Origin: Brachypodius melanocephalos
Lineage: Eukaryota; Chordata; Aves; Passeriformes; Pycnonotidae
Length of the DNA stretch: 64,000 nucleotides
NCBI GenBank assembly: GCA_013398615.1
Contig: VZSR01003371.1
Coordinates: 7,422,109-7,486,108, forward strand
Direction: 5' to 3'
Both the position numbers and the translations under genes were made by a program. Positions 1 through 9,728 of this stretch are shown piece by piece; within the stretch, counting starts at the first letter, position 1; the number at the start of each line of letters is the position of its first letter. Under the pieces are notes generated by a model. It worked only from the letters and a program-made list of their open reading frames with translations, did not search any database and had not been told where the DNA came from.

Positions 1-1031
1 CTCCACAGACAACTGTAAGGGAGCCATTAGCATGAGGGATGCAGCTGATATTAAACACAGTCTTTACTTCATCTTACTCTACTGGCAAGTGAAGATTTTA
101 TCACTGCTGTGCACTTGCTCTCTAACTATTAAGGAAGCACTGCTCACAGAGCTGGGGCACTACTCACAAATCTGCTGGCATACTTGCTGCAATGCCTGAT
201 CAAAAGTGAATGTTTCTGAAACCTATGCAGACCCTCCTTTTTTTGCTTAGGGAATAATTCTCCTATTGCACTTTACTGTTCCCCAAAGCACAGGACATCA
301 TGTTCCTTGCCAGAGATGTATCTAGTTACAGTAACATTTTAAAATCCAGCAAATCTCTTTTTTCTGCTTTACTACCACTGCACAATTCTCATGGGAGAAT
401 TCTTTAGATTTACCTGACTAGTTCCTTCTTAAAATTTGAATTATTTAATTTCTGAGGATTACTTTGCCAGCTTTAACTGCCCAATCTTGACAGTACATCT
501 TCCACTTCTATGCATGAATGCAAATCCTGGAAATTTTCAGTTAAATACTAGGTTGAGAAAGTCCTTATTTAAAACCCTTCCCCCCAATACATTTCACTTT
601 TAGACAGTCTACAAAATGGTTCTATTTTAAATGCCTCTTTTTAAAAAATCCATAAACAACAAAAGAAAACTGGAAAATACACCATAGATGTACCACCACA
701 CAGTGTGACAGTCACAGTAAGAGAAGCCATGAGTTCACGGAAATGTGAGGAAATGCTCTGCTGGACCTCAGGGGACCCAGACTCCACCCTTCAGACTAAT
801 GTGGGTGTTTTATTTGCCAAATACAACCTGCCACAGCTTGGTCTGGATGCAAGTGGAGTACCCTCAGGGCACGAAGATGTGAGCTACAGAGCAAGGCAGC
901 TTGGTCAGTACTTAACAAAGGAATAGTAAAGCTATTAATTTCCAAATCTGAGTGTTCTCAGAAGACACAGCAAAGAGTTCAATGAAGAAATACTGATTTC
1001 CTACACTCCAGTTCCTGGAAATCTTACTCAC
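1..1031 (-). other. LRPAP1: LRPAP1 intron 3 (partial)
   Basis: AT-rich intronic DNA following the exon 3 donor. I see no exon or recognisable repeat. A short KLWQVVF-like reading on the minus strand near 800-830 resembles RAP by chance but runs into a stop and has no splice sites. Confidence 0.8.
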
Positions 1032-1156
1032 CTTACTCCATAATTTTTCCAGTCTTGGATCATCTAGTGTGTCACTTTCTGTGCCATCTTTAATATAGTT
1101 GGTATCAACTAGTTGAGAGTCCTTCTTTCCATTCATTCCATATTTAGTCATAATGA
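1032..1156 (-). CDS. LRPAP1: LRPAP1 exon 3 (RAP domain 1)
   Basis: The exon follows a TTCTCTTGCAG acceptor, completes the split Val codon, and reads VIMTKYGMNGKKDSQLVDTN through to DDPRLEKLWSK. The donor is GTGAGTAAG at 1031. It ends in phase 0. The next expected RAP segment (about TSGKFSGEELDKLWREF) was not found in 1-1031, so exon 4 must lie outside the window. Confidence 0.95.
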
Positions 1157-4100
1157 CTGCAAGAGAACAGAAGATACAGAAACACGAGAACCAACTAAGG
1201 ATGTATGGAATGTGAGAAATGGGCTACATCTGTGACCTCCAGAGCTGGACCTTGCAGCTCATGGAGGAAAAGCTAACAGTTCAAGGCACAGTGGTCCCAG
1301 GTTCAATGATCTCTTCTGAAATTATTGTGAGCAAAGGACTCTTAGGCTTCTGCAGCTCCCTACTGACCTCCAAAGAACTTCTTGTGTGCTCAGTGTCCTG
1401 AAAGCAGTTTAAACACAAGTGTCTAACCATGCATGTGTCTGATGCAAAGTTTGACCCCCTTCTTTCCAAAAGAGACCTTACCATTTAAGTTGCGTCTGAG
1501 CTTGGCTTCCTTCTCTCCATCTTCATCCAGCCCTTCAGCTTTCAGTTTTTTCCAGCTTAGCTCATCCTTTTCTTGTATTTTCAGATCACTGTGCAACTCT
1601 GCCAATTTCACAGCAGAGAGGTGGAGCTAACAAGAACAGAGAAAGGTTTGTATTTAGTTATGTGGAGTCCCCTTTTGCTTCAGAGCTACCTCTGCAGGTA
1701 CATAACAACCAGTATGGCACAGCAATTCTTCTCAAACAACATGCCATTGCCACCACATGTGCTTGTGGACCATCTTCCAACCATACAGCTATAGTGAGTT
1801 GAAAAACTTTATTGGTTAGTACAGTTTTTCAGCCTACCAGGTCACTGAGGATGGCCTTACAGGACAAAGAGCCACTTCATCAGAATTTTTCACTATGATC
1901 AAAATGAAAAAAAAAATTCTCAGATAATTTCTTAACATGGTTTATGTGCATTGAAACATACAAAACCTAGAGGTATTCCTGTCTGACATATAAAAAAATA
2001 AGGTAAAACACTGAGGATGAAGATAGGAAAAAAAAATTAGTTTAAATGGATGCTGGGTCAGCTTGAAATTTTGTGAGCAAGACAGAAAAAAGGAACAATG
2101 ACTAATAGGCAGTTGGCTAAGCAGTACTGCTGTGAGTTGATCCTGAACTTCCAGATTTTAGACAACTTAGTTATTCAGTTTAAAACAAAGAAGTGTTAAA
2201 ACCCCATCTTAATACTCAGAACTACTTTTGTCTGTATCTACGTGCATGTCAACAAACAGAAGGTGAGGTGAGGAGAAGCCCAAAGAAGAGAGGCGATAGA
2301 ACCCCTCCACCTGCAGTGCACCCAGCTCTGAGATCCAGCTTGAAACCACGTGAGCTTGTCAGTCCTAGGACAGGTTTATCTATAAGATGGGTTTTTTTAA
2401 TCATTAAAACCAGCTTATGGATTATAAAAATTCTCATTTTCAGTGAGGAAGCAGTATGTTTAATTAACACAGACTGAGAATTCAGTATTGTTTTTAAACA
2501 TCTGAATGATACTGAAAAGATTCAGCTGTTCTTTTGTGTGTCAGTAGGTTATTTTACAGTAACTAGGAAAAGTGTCATTACTTTGAGCTAATGTACTTCC
2601 TACTGACAGGAATTCAAGAAACTATCTACATTATTGTTTCTGCTTCCATCATAGGCTGTCCTATTAATCAATCTTGTGCCACTCCGTATAATTATTTTGA
2701 TTTTTAAACTATTTTTTCTCTGCATTTTGTACTTGGCTTCCTGAAATTACTAAGATCTAGAGTAATTAGAATCACAGGTGAATATAATACTTTTAGAAAC
2801 ATTAAAACTTCTGATCCCTTTAATACTAAAGCAAATGAGTGTCCTTATTGTCTTCTTTATCATCTTCTTTTGGGGAACTGCTTTATAGAAGCAAAGCACT
2901 TAGAAGGAACCACTTTATTTATGGTTCTTAGTATGTGCAAAAGTTAAAAACCCTTAATCATGAATTTATTTGCTTTTCTGGTGCAGGATGACCTGGACAG
3001 CCCAACTGTCACTGCTGCAGTGGCACCAAGCATCAAGGTTTTCCTCAGCAAGAAGTGTGCCCTGAAGCTTCAAGACTGAGTGTAAGGTTTGTTACAAACT
3101 GTGAAGGGAATGGCATCTTGGTAGTTCTGTACTCTAATATTAGTCAGTGTCCAAGTGGACATCGTACATAGTCAGGCTAAGGAAATACAGGAATAAACAG
3201 CCAGGCGTAATTAGATAAGAAGTAATTTAGCTCCCAAGTACTGCAAATATAATTTTAAAAAATCTTTTATGCAACCTTGTCATCAGAAACACATCAGAAA
3301 ATCTTTTAGCTTACTGTATAAATGATTACACAGTGCAGTTTATATTAGAGACCCTCTGCAGTTAGTACAATCCCATAAACATGTACAGCTTTCTGTTTTC
3401 TAAAAGTTATAGAAAAGAATATCAGAACTTCTAAACATAAAGTTTGGAGACATCATCAATCAGACATGTTAAAGCCTTCAAAAAACCTAAGGAACTACAT
3501 TAAGTTCACTGTTCCTTAAGAGAAAACAAGATTCTATTCAAATTTCTCCCAATTAGAGCAGTATTTTTCTAATTCTCATAATTTAGTAGGAAACTGAAGT
3601 AACTGTCCTTGTAAGCATTTTAAATCCTTTGAAACCTTTTGTAAGCCCCTTGCCAGTCCCCTTAATGTAATACAGAGTAAATGCATAAATTAATTTAAAG
3701 TATTCAGTTCAAGAACTACTTCCTTTAAGGTTATCCCATGTTGGAGTACACCACGTAAAAAATGTCAATGGTGAGGCTTCCCATCACTTTACTAACACCA
3801 CTCACATGTTGGAATAACTAACTAGAAGCAGAGGTGAAAAGTTAAGTTTAATGATTAAATAACCAAGCAACAAGCTCCTTAAACTCATTCCTTATTCTTC
3901 ATTCCTTAAGCTGCCTGGACATTACATCCAAGATAGGTATGTGGCAATTCTGGGAATGAGTGCTGGGAATTTGTCAAACATTACAGCAATGACATCATTT
4001 GCTGTTGGGCTGGCTGTAATCATTACCTGCAACATCCCTACCGTGCCTCCAAGAGAAACGAGCTCTTTACTACAAATTTGTTATTCATGAAAAGGGATTC

Positions 4101-6017
4101 TGAAGAAAGATCAAGCCCTCCCTCCCATCCTCAGAGAAACAAGAAGGAAGTGTAGCTTGCCAGCTCCTGGTCCCATCAAGGAACATTTTGTGGCTTTTTT
4201 AAGGACTGCTCCTCCAGCTGTGTGTTGCAATGCCAAATTGCAGTATCTGACTTTTATGTCAAAACAAAGAAGTTCCCTATTTTCAGTACTTTCTCTACCA
4301 GTACAAAAATAAAGGAATGAAGAGTTCTGCATTGGCACATGGAAGTATTTCAAAGCAGATGTAACACACAAGCATAGTGTTCCTCCTATTTCATATATTG
4401 CCCAGATATACTGAAAAATCACTTTATAAAACACATGCTCTTTATACATGCACTTTATAAAACACATTTCAAAAGTGAAATTTAGATGGTGGCAAATTTA
4501 GTTCAAGTAGGTTTTGCATCTCTAAAATTTAGCTCACACATACAGGATTTACAAAGCCTTAGTTTTTTTCTGACAGAGTTAATCCATTTTATATTTTAGT
4601 ATCTTAACACAGATGATGTAAAGCACCTCAAATTTTAATTCCAGAGGAGCCAGGTATGAACATGAAAAAAGACCGTAACTGGAAAGCTGAGAGGTAACTG
4701 ACATTATTATCATTGTAGATTTTTTCTAGTCTCAGTGTTGTTTCTTTTTCAGCTGTCAGTTCAACAGCAGGAGTTTCATTAACATACACTTTCCTATGTC
4801 CCATTCCATCCTTCTCTCATTGAGCAAAGGAGTATTTTTGATATCTTCCTTTAGCACAATGGGAAGCAGCACTATGGCAGGGTTCTAGTTTTTGGCTGAA
4901 TCCAGTGATGCCCTGCCTCCAATTCAATAGCTCAGGCTATTCAGGATACAGAAGATCCAAAATTAATAGTAACTATATTTCTTTGACTTAAAGAACTGAA
5001 CCTTTGCTAGTCATGACCCTAATTCCCATGGTCCACAATATTCAGGGGATATGTGCAGTGCATCCTTCTCCTCCTGCTGGAGCTGTTCTTTTGAGTTCTA
5101 AGTAAATATTTCCACTGTAATGAAATAATTTGACTGTATTTTCACTTTAATTAATTTTTTTTTTGCAGTCCAGTGTGACAGAAACTCAAATATCACTATC
5201 AAAACCAAGGCTCTCATCTGGGAGTGGTGATGCCCATTTGCATTGTCTACATCACTTGATGTGAATGTAGGCGACACAACCACCAGGGTGGAAGGTTTCC
5301 TCTTCCCCTGCAGTGAACTTCTGCCTGTGCAGAGCAGGAACCGAGGCCAGCGCCTTGAGACAGGTGAGAGCATCACAGTCGGGAACAACACGGCTAAAGC
5401 ATTCAACCAGCGAGCACTGGAGCCAGGCTCAGATCCTCCACGGCACCAGAGGGGCTTCCCTCTCTCTCCCACTTCCCTGGCATGTGGTTTAGCTGCTGTA
5501 TTTAAACACGGGCAGGTCAACACTTCCAGGACTCAGATACACACCCCCTCTCCCGTAAAGGCTGTTTGCTCCCTGCCGCCGCCGGGACAGCCGCCCGGCG
5601 CGGGGCTGAGCGGAGCCCTCGCTGCGTGACGGCCGCGCACGGTCATGCCCGAAAACAGAACAAAAGCCACCGCAACCCCGAGCCGGGACCAGACAGCTTT
5701 GGTGTCTCCTCACACACAGGGCCCCGCTCCTCCTCATTTCCCTGACGGGCAATGCGTGTCCGAAGCGGCCCGGCCCGGCCCGGCCCGACCAAGGAGCCCC
5801 TCTGAGCCCCGCCATCGCCCCGCGCCGCCCCACTCACCCGCTGCGCCTTCTCCCAGACCTGGTTCAGCCTCACCACTCGGAACTCCCCGGCCTCCCGCTG
5901 CTTGCTGCCGGCGGCCGCCAGCCCCTCATTAGCCTCCCGCGAGTACTTGCTGGCCTGGCCGGCGGCAGCCAGGAGCAGCGCGGCGGCGAGGGCCGGCAGA
6001 GCCCGCAGAGCCGCCAT
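1032..6017 (-). CDS. LRPAP1: LRPAP1 (RAP), 5' part: coding exons 1-3, gene continues off the left edge
   Basis: LRPAP1 is the ER/Golgi chaperone RAP, which binds LDL-receptor family members (LRP1, LRP2, VLDLR) and stops them binding ligands too early. Three exons are visible: 5838-6017, 1482-1626 and 1032-1156. They join with GT-AG introns in phases 0 and 1 and encode 150 residues. Residues 1 to about 22 are an Ala/Leu-rich signal peptide. Next comes KYSRE, then EFRVVRLNQVWEKAQR, LAELHSDLKIQEKDEL, GLDEDGEKEAKL and DDPRLEKLWSK, which match RAP domain 1 (the alpha-2-macroglobulin receptor-associated protein N-terminal domain) nearly word for word. The rest of the protein (domains 2-3 and the HNEL-type retention signal) is encoded to the left of position 1. 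No frameshift or stop is seen, so this is a working gene cut by the window edge. Confidence 0.97.
1157..1481 (-). other. LRPAP1: LRPAP1 intron 2
   Basis: A 325-base phase 1 intron with GTAAGG donor and TTGCAG acceptor. Nothing else is recognised in it. Confidence 0.93.
1482..1626 (-). CDS. LRPAP1: LRPAP1 exon 2 (RAP domain 1)
   Basis: The acceptor is a pyrimidine-rich tract ending TTGTTAG at 1627. The exon reads LHLSAVKLAELHSDLKIQEK and then DELSWKKLKAEGLDEDGEKE, closing with AKLRRNLN and one base of the next codon (phase 1) before GTAAGGTCT. The order matches human RAP domain 1. Confidence 0.96.
1627..5837 (-). other. LRPAP1: LRPAP1 intron 1
   Basis: A 4.2 kb phase 0 intron, donor GTGAGTG at 5837 and acceptor TTAG at 1628-1627. 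It is mostly AT-rich, becoming CG-rich toward exon 1. It contains an unexplained exon-like block on the plus strand at 2987-3081, listed separately. No intact repeat element was recognised. Confidence 0.9.
2987..3081 (+). other. Unassigned exon-like block inside LRPAP1 intron 1
   Basis: A GC-richer block bounded by a splice-acceptor-like tract (TTTTCTGGTGCAG) and a donor-like T/GTAAGG. It is open for 30 codons (DDLDSPTVTAAVAPSIKVFL, then SKKCALKLQD) before TGA. It stands out from the AT-rich intron around it. I do not recognise the peptide. It may be an antisense lncRNA exon, a repeat fragment or chance. Confidence 0.2.
5838..6017 (-). CDS. LRPAP1: LRPAP1 exon 1 (start codon, signal peptide)
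   Basis: Sixty codons, ending at CAG CGG before a GTGAGTG donor (phase 0). The ATG at 6017 has a purine at -3 and G at +4, which favours initiation. Residues 1-22 form the ER signal peptide. The mature protein begins near SKYSRE, with an Ala/Gly-rich stretch (GLAAAGSKQ) before the conserved EFRVVRLNQVWEKAQR helix. The exon lies inside the CpG-rich promoter. Confidence 0.96.
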
Positions 6018-6034
6018 GTCGCGCCGCGAGGGGA

Positions 6035-6054
6035 ACTACAACTCCCGAGATGCC
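6035..6054 (+). promoter_or_regulatory. ZNF143/THAP11-type site (ACTACAACTCCC...ATGCC)
   Basis: The 20-mer ACTACAACTCCCGAGATGCC closely fits the known SBS/ZNF143 promoter motif (ACTACAATTCCCAGAATGCC-like), including the ACTACA half. It lies 18 bp upstream of the LRPAP1 ATG on the opposite strand, within the core promoter or 5'UTR. It probably marks the transcription start area; binding is inferred. Confidence 0.75.
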
Positions 6055-6130
6055 GTGGGGGCCGGGAGGGGCGGCCGGTGCTGGGAGAGGGGAGGTGAGG
6101 CCCGCTGGCGTGGAAAGTGCAGGGTCTGCT

Positions 6131-7840
6131 TTGGGGGCTGGGGGGCGGGAGAAGAGTTAGCTCTGAGCTGTTTCTCTTCGTGCCATTCTCCTCAGTGCTT
6201 GCTTCACAAAATATGCTGAACGTGGCACGTTTTATGCGTAGTCTTCCCCCAACACTCGGACTTGATGTCAGCTGTGCGAGAACAACGGGGCACAGTGGGT
6301 TCGAACACCACTACTTCCATCAAATAAAACCTTCAGATGTTAACGCAATGTCCAAGAGTACACAGAAAAAGAAAAGGCAGCTCGGGGGAAGGCAAGAATG
6401 GGGAGCGGTTCCCCCGTGCTCCCTTGGCAGTGTCAGAGAAGAACAGCTCTGCCCGGGACAGAGCAGAGGGAGGGGGGCGGTGTGGGCAGGAGGATTGTGA
6501 GAAATTCAGGGACACGGAGGTGGGATTTGATCCAGGGCTGAGGTGTGGGAATGGCTCTGGGCTCGGTGGTGTGTGCTCAGAGTGCAGCTCTGGGACGGGA
6601 GAGCCGGTGCTCGTGGTGCCAACCTCCTGTCTCAGTGTGTCCTCCTCAAGGAGCCAGCTGTTAGGAAAATTAATCCACAAACGCCGGAGGTTTATGTCCA
6701 AAAAGGAGACAGAGGAGTCCTTTTACTTTATTCGAATAAAGGGAGAAGCCATGGGGCATTTCCCCTGCGTCCTCTCAAATTTTTGGAGGACGCAGCCCCC
6801 TGTTTATCCCAGTTTCCCGGCCGCATTTCCCTCTCTCTTTCCCCATTGACTAAGATACTTGAGAGCTACAGACTTCTCGAAGTGCCTAATACCTAAATTT
6901 CCCCTTTAATGTATAACCCCCCTTTTAATTTTTAATTCTTATGGAATTTATAGGTTTTCCCCATTGTTTCTTTCATCTTTCAATATCCAATTTCATTTAT
7001 CAGCAAACCTACAGTTTGTTTCTAAATGCAAATATCTTCTTTTCCATTCATCAATCACTGGAATCCTTCCCATTGTTTCTTTTATCTCTCAGTGCTAGTT
7101 TTATCTACCAGCAGACTCACTGCTTGCTTGTAAAGATAAGTCTGTTATTCCTTTCACAGCCAAAAAGTGCAGTGGTCTACAGGCAATTTTGGGAGGTGAT
7201 TAAGTCAAGCTGTATTAAGAAAAAAACCTCCACGATGCTGTGAAAATGCACAGTGATTAATCCAGAGTTGGTGTATATATAACAACAAGATTGCCTAAAC
7301 TATAATGAGATTTGTGAAAACAGTGCCCCAGGGAGGATTTTTACTGGACTGTCATTTTTGCCTTGTAAGTAATAGAAAAGTCTTGTGTTTTCTCTTTCGC
7401 ATTTTTTCCTAAGTCAGAGATTTTCAGTGTTATTAACCCAGAAGCTGTTGCTGTAGGACTGAATTGCAGAAGTAGGCGAAAGCGTTGCACTATACATTGT
7501 ATTGAAGAGTAGTTGAAGCGAGCTTTGAAGTGCACATTGAAGTACAGCAAACTGATGTTGCAGAAAGAAGCCTATCAGCCTTGCCCAAATCTTGTGCAAC
7601 TCTACACATCAGTTTTAGGATTCAGAGCTTCTTTTAGTCTCATTATTACAGTGTATATATGTATTCCTGAGTAATTTTGGAATCAGTGGTTTTATCTTGT
7701 CTGTCATTTAGTTTTCAGGCTCTCTTAAATAAATTCAACTTCTTTGCTCTATAAACTCCAACAGGTTCCTAATCTTCTTCCAGTATTGAGTGTACTTATG
7801 CACAGCTGTATGCATTTGTTTGCCTGAGTTTTTGAGCTAC
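6131..7840. other. Intergenic DNA between LRPAP1 and the chemokine locus
   Basis: GC-moderate near the promoter (6131-6850), then AT-rich with short internal similarities such as repeated CCCATTGTTTCTTT phrases at 6960 and 7070. Open frames here are short shadows with no recognisable protein or splice context. No repeat family was recognised. Confidence 0.6.
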
Positions 7841-7928
7841 ACTAAAATTTTTTAGAAGTAGAGAGGAGCTGCGGCACCATTAGTTTGCTTATGTTGGCTT
7901 GTAGGATGTCATTCTCCAGTGCCCTTAC

Positions 7929-8216
7929 CTCTCTGACCTCAAGTGAGCAGTTTTTGGTGTAATTCTCTGTGTCCTGGCCCAAGCAGAAGTGGTGCAGGGC
8001 AGAGCACGGCCCAGGGGCAGAGCTGGTGTCACCTGCAGAGATGTCCCACTCACAACCCCAGTGCTGGGCAATGGCCTGAGGACAGACATTGGTGGGGACA
8101 ATGCTGCCTGCTCCTGCCTGCTCCTCTGGCAGCACTGTGGCACAGAGTGAGTATGTGAGCACAGCAGCACCCAGGAGCACTGGGACCTCAGCCCCACCAC
8201 TGCAGGGGGCTGTCAT
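7929..8216 (-). other. Unrecognised ORF with leader-like N-terminus, downstream of the chemokine
   Basis: A minus-strand ORF starts with ATG at 8216 and is open for about 96 codons up to a strong donor (GAGAG/GTAAGGGC at 7928). The N-terminus (AEVPVLLGAAVLTYSLCATV) could be a hydrophobic leader. The body is Cys-bearing and has two N-glycosylation-like sites (NYT, NCS) near the donor. It lies about 400 bp past the chemokine's poly(A) signal on the same strand. I do not recognise the family and found no second exon. In GC-rich DNA an ORF this long can occur by chance. Confidence 0.2.
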
Positions 8217-8610
8217 GTAGGAGGGGGCCAGGAGTGGGGATGTCAGGTAGTCAGAGTCTGTCCTGATCCTCTAGTCTTTGGGGAAAATATGTCAAAGAGC
8301 TGGTAACAGACTCCCAGCAGGGCTGCCTGGCCCAGGGGTTTGTTACTGGGCTCCTCATGTGCTGTGTGGGAAGGGCACCAAGAAATGCATGAGATGCCAG
8401 TGTCACCCCACAGGTATGTATGTCTGGGTCATGCTAGGATGCAGGAGCTGAGTCCAGGCTGGGGAGAAGGAAGTACTGTGGGAGCTGTCATGGGGCCACT
8501 CTGCACAGTGGGTAGCAGTGAAACCAGGGAGTGTGGAGGGCAAGAGGCTCCCCATAGGTTCCTTCTGTCATGCTGGGGCTCCGGCAGGGACTTCTGAGAC
8601 ACTCAAAGCA
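8217..8610. other. Spacer between the unrecognised ORF and the chemokine 3' end
   Basis: GC-moderate unique-looking sequence. No gene, repeat family or regulatory site recognised. Confidence 0.5.
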
Positions 8611-8627
8611 TTTGACAAGCCAAAAAC

Positions 8628-8633
8628 TTTATT
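8628..8633 (-). terminator. Poly(A) signal AATAAA of the chemokine gene
   Basis: AATAAA on the minus strand, about 145 bases after the stop codon, giving a short 3'UTR. No better signal lies between it and the stop. Confidence 0.7.
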
Positions 8634-8777
8634 CAAGCATTTACACAAACAAAATTTAGTTAAACAACTGTATGACAATTGTAATAAATTTTCCCTTTGA
8701 AGAAGGGTGCAGCTCAAGCACTCTTATTACATGTCTTGTGCTGGGGCCCACTGCCCTGGGGCAGCAGCAGGGAAGAG

Positions 8778-8871
8778 TCAGAAGTCCAGAAGCTCGAAGC
8801 CCTCCAGGTATTTCTTCAGCCAGTCAGCCTTAGGGTCTACACACACCTCCCTCCCTTTCCTGGTGACCAGG
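8778..8871 (-). CDS. CC chemokine exon 3 (third strand, C-terminal helix, stop)
   Basis: The acceptor is TTTTTTCCCCAACAG. It encodes LVTRKGREVCVDPKADWLKK and then YLEGFELLDF before TGA at 8780-8778. Cys83 is the fourth conserved cysteine, and the amphipathic helix starts at ADWLKKYL. The acidic end (EGFELLDF) is short, with no mucin-like tail. Confidence 0.93.
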
Positions 8872-9486
8872 CTGTTGGGGAAAAAACAGTGTTGAGGCAC
8901 TCAGCCAGGACATCAGGATGCCTGTGCTAGGTCCTGCTGGTCCCACCCTGCTTGTCCCTGTCCATGCCCTTCCCCATCCTGGACAGCCTTGGACACCCTT
9001 GGGGTGCTGCCCTGGCTGGTGCACCCTGGCCCCCGGCGATGTTGGGTACTTACACCACGGCTTCCATTGCGCACATGCTGCTGGTCCTGTAGGCAGACTG
9101 GATCATGCTGCGTGGAATGGGGCGTGAAATGGTGGCGAAACAGCAGGTGATGGGCCCTGCATTGACTGAGAGATGGGCCCAGTGAGACCCCACAGTGCAG
9201 CAGAGCTCTGCCTGTGGCTCCCAGGGGATTTGCCATCACCTGTGCTCTGTCCTTTGGGAACACCCCCTGAAAACCTCCACCTCTGAGGCTTAGTCCCTGC
9301 ACTGGTGATGACCATCTGCTCCCAGCCTTCTCCATGGACATGAGGGTCTAAATCAGTGGGGATGGGGAAGGAAAGCTTACCTTTGTTGCCAAATCCAGCA
9401 TTCCAGGAATCTCCGAGATGAGCCTGAGCCAGGGAACAGATGGCCACAAGGAGCAGAACAGCTAGGGCAGCTGCAAGGACCCTCAT
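8778..9486 (-). CDS. CC chemokine ligand (complete, three exons)
   Basis: Exons 9381-9486, 9054-9165 and 8778-8871 join in phases 1 and 2 with GT-AG introns, the classic CC chemokine layout, giving 103 residues. Residues 1-22 are a signal peptide (LLLVAICSLAQA). Cysteines 43-44 form the CC motif (NAGPITCCF). Cys67 and Cys83 complete the two disulfides, with spacing of 22 and 15 residues, near that of the MCP/MIP group. SAYRTSSMC, EAVVLVTRKGREVCVDPKAD and WLKKYLEG are typical chemokine core strands and C-terminal helix. The RKGR basic patch may bind glycosaminoglycans. It should be a secreted leukocyte attractant acting on CC receptors; which CCL it matches cannot be settled here. No disabling mutation is seen. 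Its place beside LRPAP1, away from the main CCL clusters, is unusual as far as I know. Confidence 0.93.
9054..9165 (-). CDS. CC chemokine exon 2 (CC motif, first strands)
   Basis: The acceptor is ATCTCTCAG and the donor GTAAGTACC. Its 112 bases encode residues 36-72 and part of 73: the CC pair, an N-loop with two prolines (SRPIPRS), SAYRTSSMC and MEAVV. The length and phases (1 in, 2 out) are those of a typical chemokine second exon. Confidence 0.93.
9381..9486 (-). CDS. CC chemokine exon 1 (signal peptide)
   Basis: Begins with ATG at 9486 and ends in AACAAAG/GTAAGC, phase 1. It encodes MRVLAAALAVLLLVAICSLA and then QAHLGDSWNAGFGNK. The likely cleavage is after AQA, leaving a rather long 20-residue N-terminus before the CC pair. 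In chemokines this segment decides receptor activation. Confidence 0.92.
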
Positions 9487-9728
9487 GGTGCTGAGAGGGC
9501 TGAGGGAGCCACGAGTGAGGCTGGAGCTGGGGTGTCTGTAGGGCTGTCCTCTGCACGGTAACCCCTGCTCCTGCTGATCTCCTTTTATCCCCCTGCCACT
9601 GGGTGGGCACAGGGTTTCAAGGAAGAAAACGAGTCTATCGTACCAGGAAAATTAGGTAAGGCAAAAAAACTGCAGAAAGGGAACTGCCAGCCACAGGCAT
9701 TTCTGATTTTCAGATTCCAGAGAACAAG
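9484..9728 (-). repeat. Copy 1 of a chemokine 5' module (functional copy: start codon, 5'UTR, promoter)
   Basis: This region, from the chemokine ATG outward, reads (plus strand) CATGGTGCTGAG...GGCTGGAGCTGGGGTG...TTTCAAGGAAGAAAA...TTTTCAGATTCCA. The same string of landmarks recurs in order at 10056-10425, and in part at 11471-11742. The copy stops abruptly where the CR1 element begins. Confidence 0.7.
9579..9592 (-). promoter_or_regulatory. TATA-like box of the chemokine gene
   Basis: GGGGATAAAAGGAG on the minus strand, about 95-105 bp upstream of the ATG, predicts a start near 9555 and a 5'UTR of about 70 bases. Inducible chemokines usually have TATA promoters. A GGGAACTGCC at 9679-9688 is one mismatch from a kappa-B site, which is suggestive only. 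Confidence 0.6.

Larger units (their letters stand above)
5560..6130. promoter_or_regulatory. LRPAP1: CpG-rich promoter of LRPAP1
   Basis: Dense CG dinucleotides and GC-box-like runs (GGGGCGG near 6068-6074 on the plus strand, CCCGGCCCGG repeats near 5770) surround exon 1. The flanks are AT-rich and CpG-poor. I see no TATA box at the expected place, as is usual for a housekeeping gene. The boundaries are by eye. Confidence 0.8.

Noticed and set aside
795..830. KLWQVVF-like minus-strand reading resembling the next RAP segment (KLWREF)
   Set aside because: The frame meets a stop two codons later, the flanking residues do not match RAP, and there is no acceptor or donor. Exon 4 is most likely outside the window.
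5645..5932. Plus-strand ORFs across the LRPAP1 CpG-rich promoter (up to about 128 codons)
   Set aside because: They are GC-rich shadow frames of exon 1 and the promoter, with proline/arginine-rich translation typical of CpG-island noise.
6285..6310. tRNA T-arm-like GTGGGTTCGAACACCAC
   Set aside because: One stem pair is mismatched, and no A box, anticodon arm or acceptor stem can be folded from the upstream 60 bases.
9103..9341. Long minus-strand frames reading through chemokine introns
   Set aside because: They are intron read-through. The three-exon model with consensus splice sites and conserved phases explains the sequence better.
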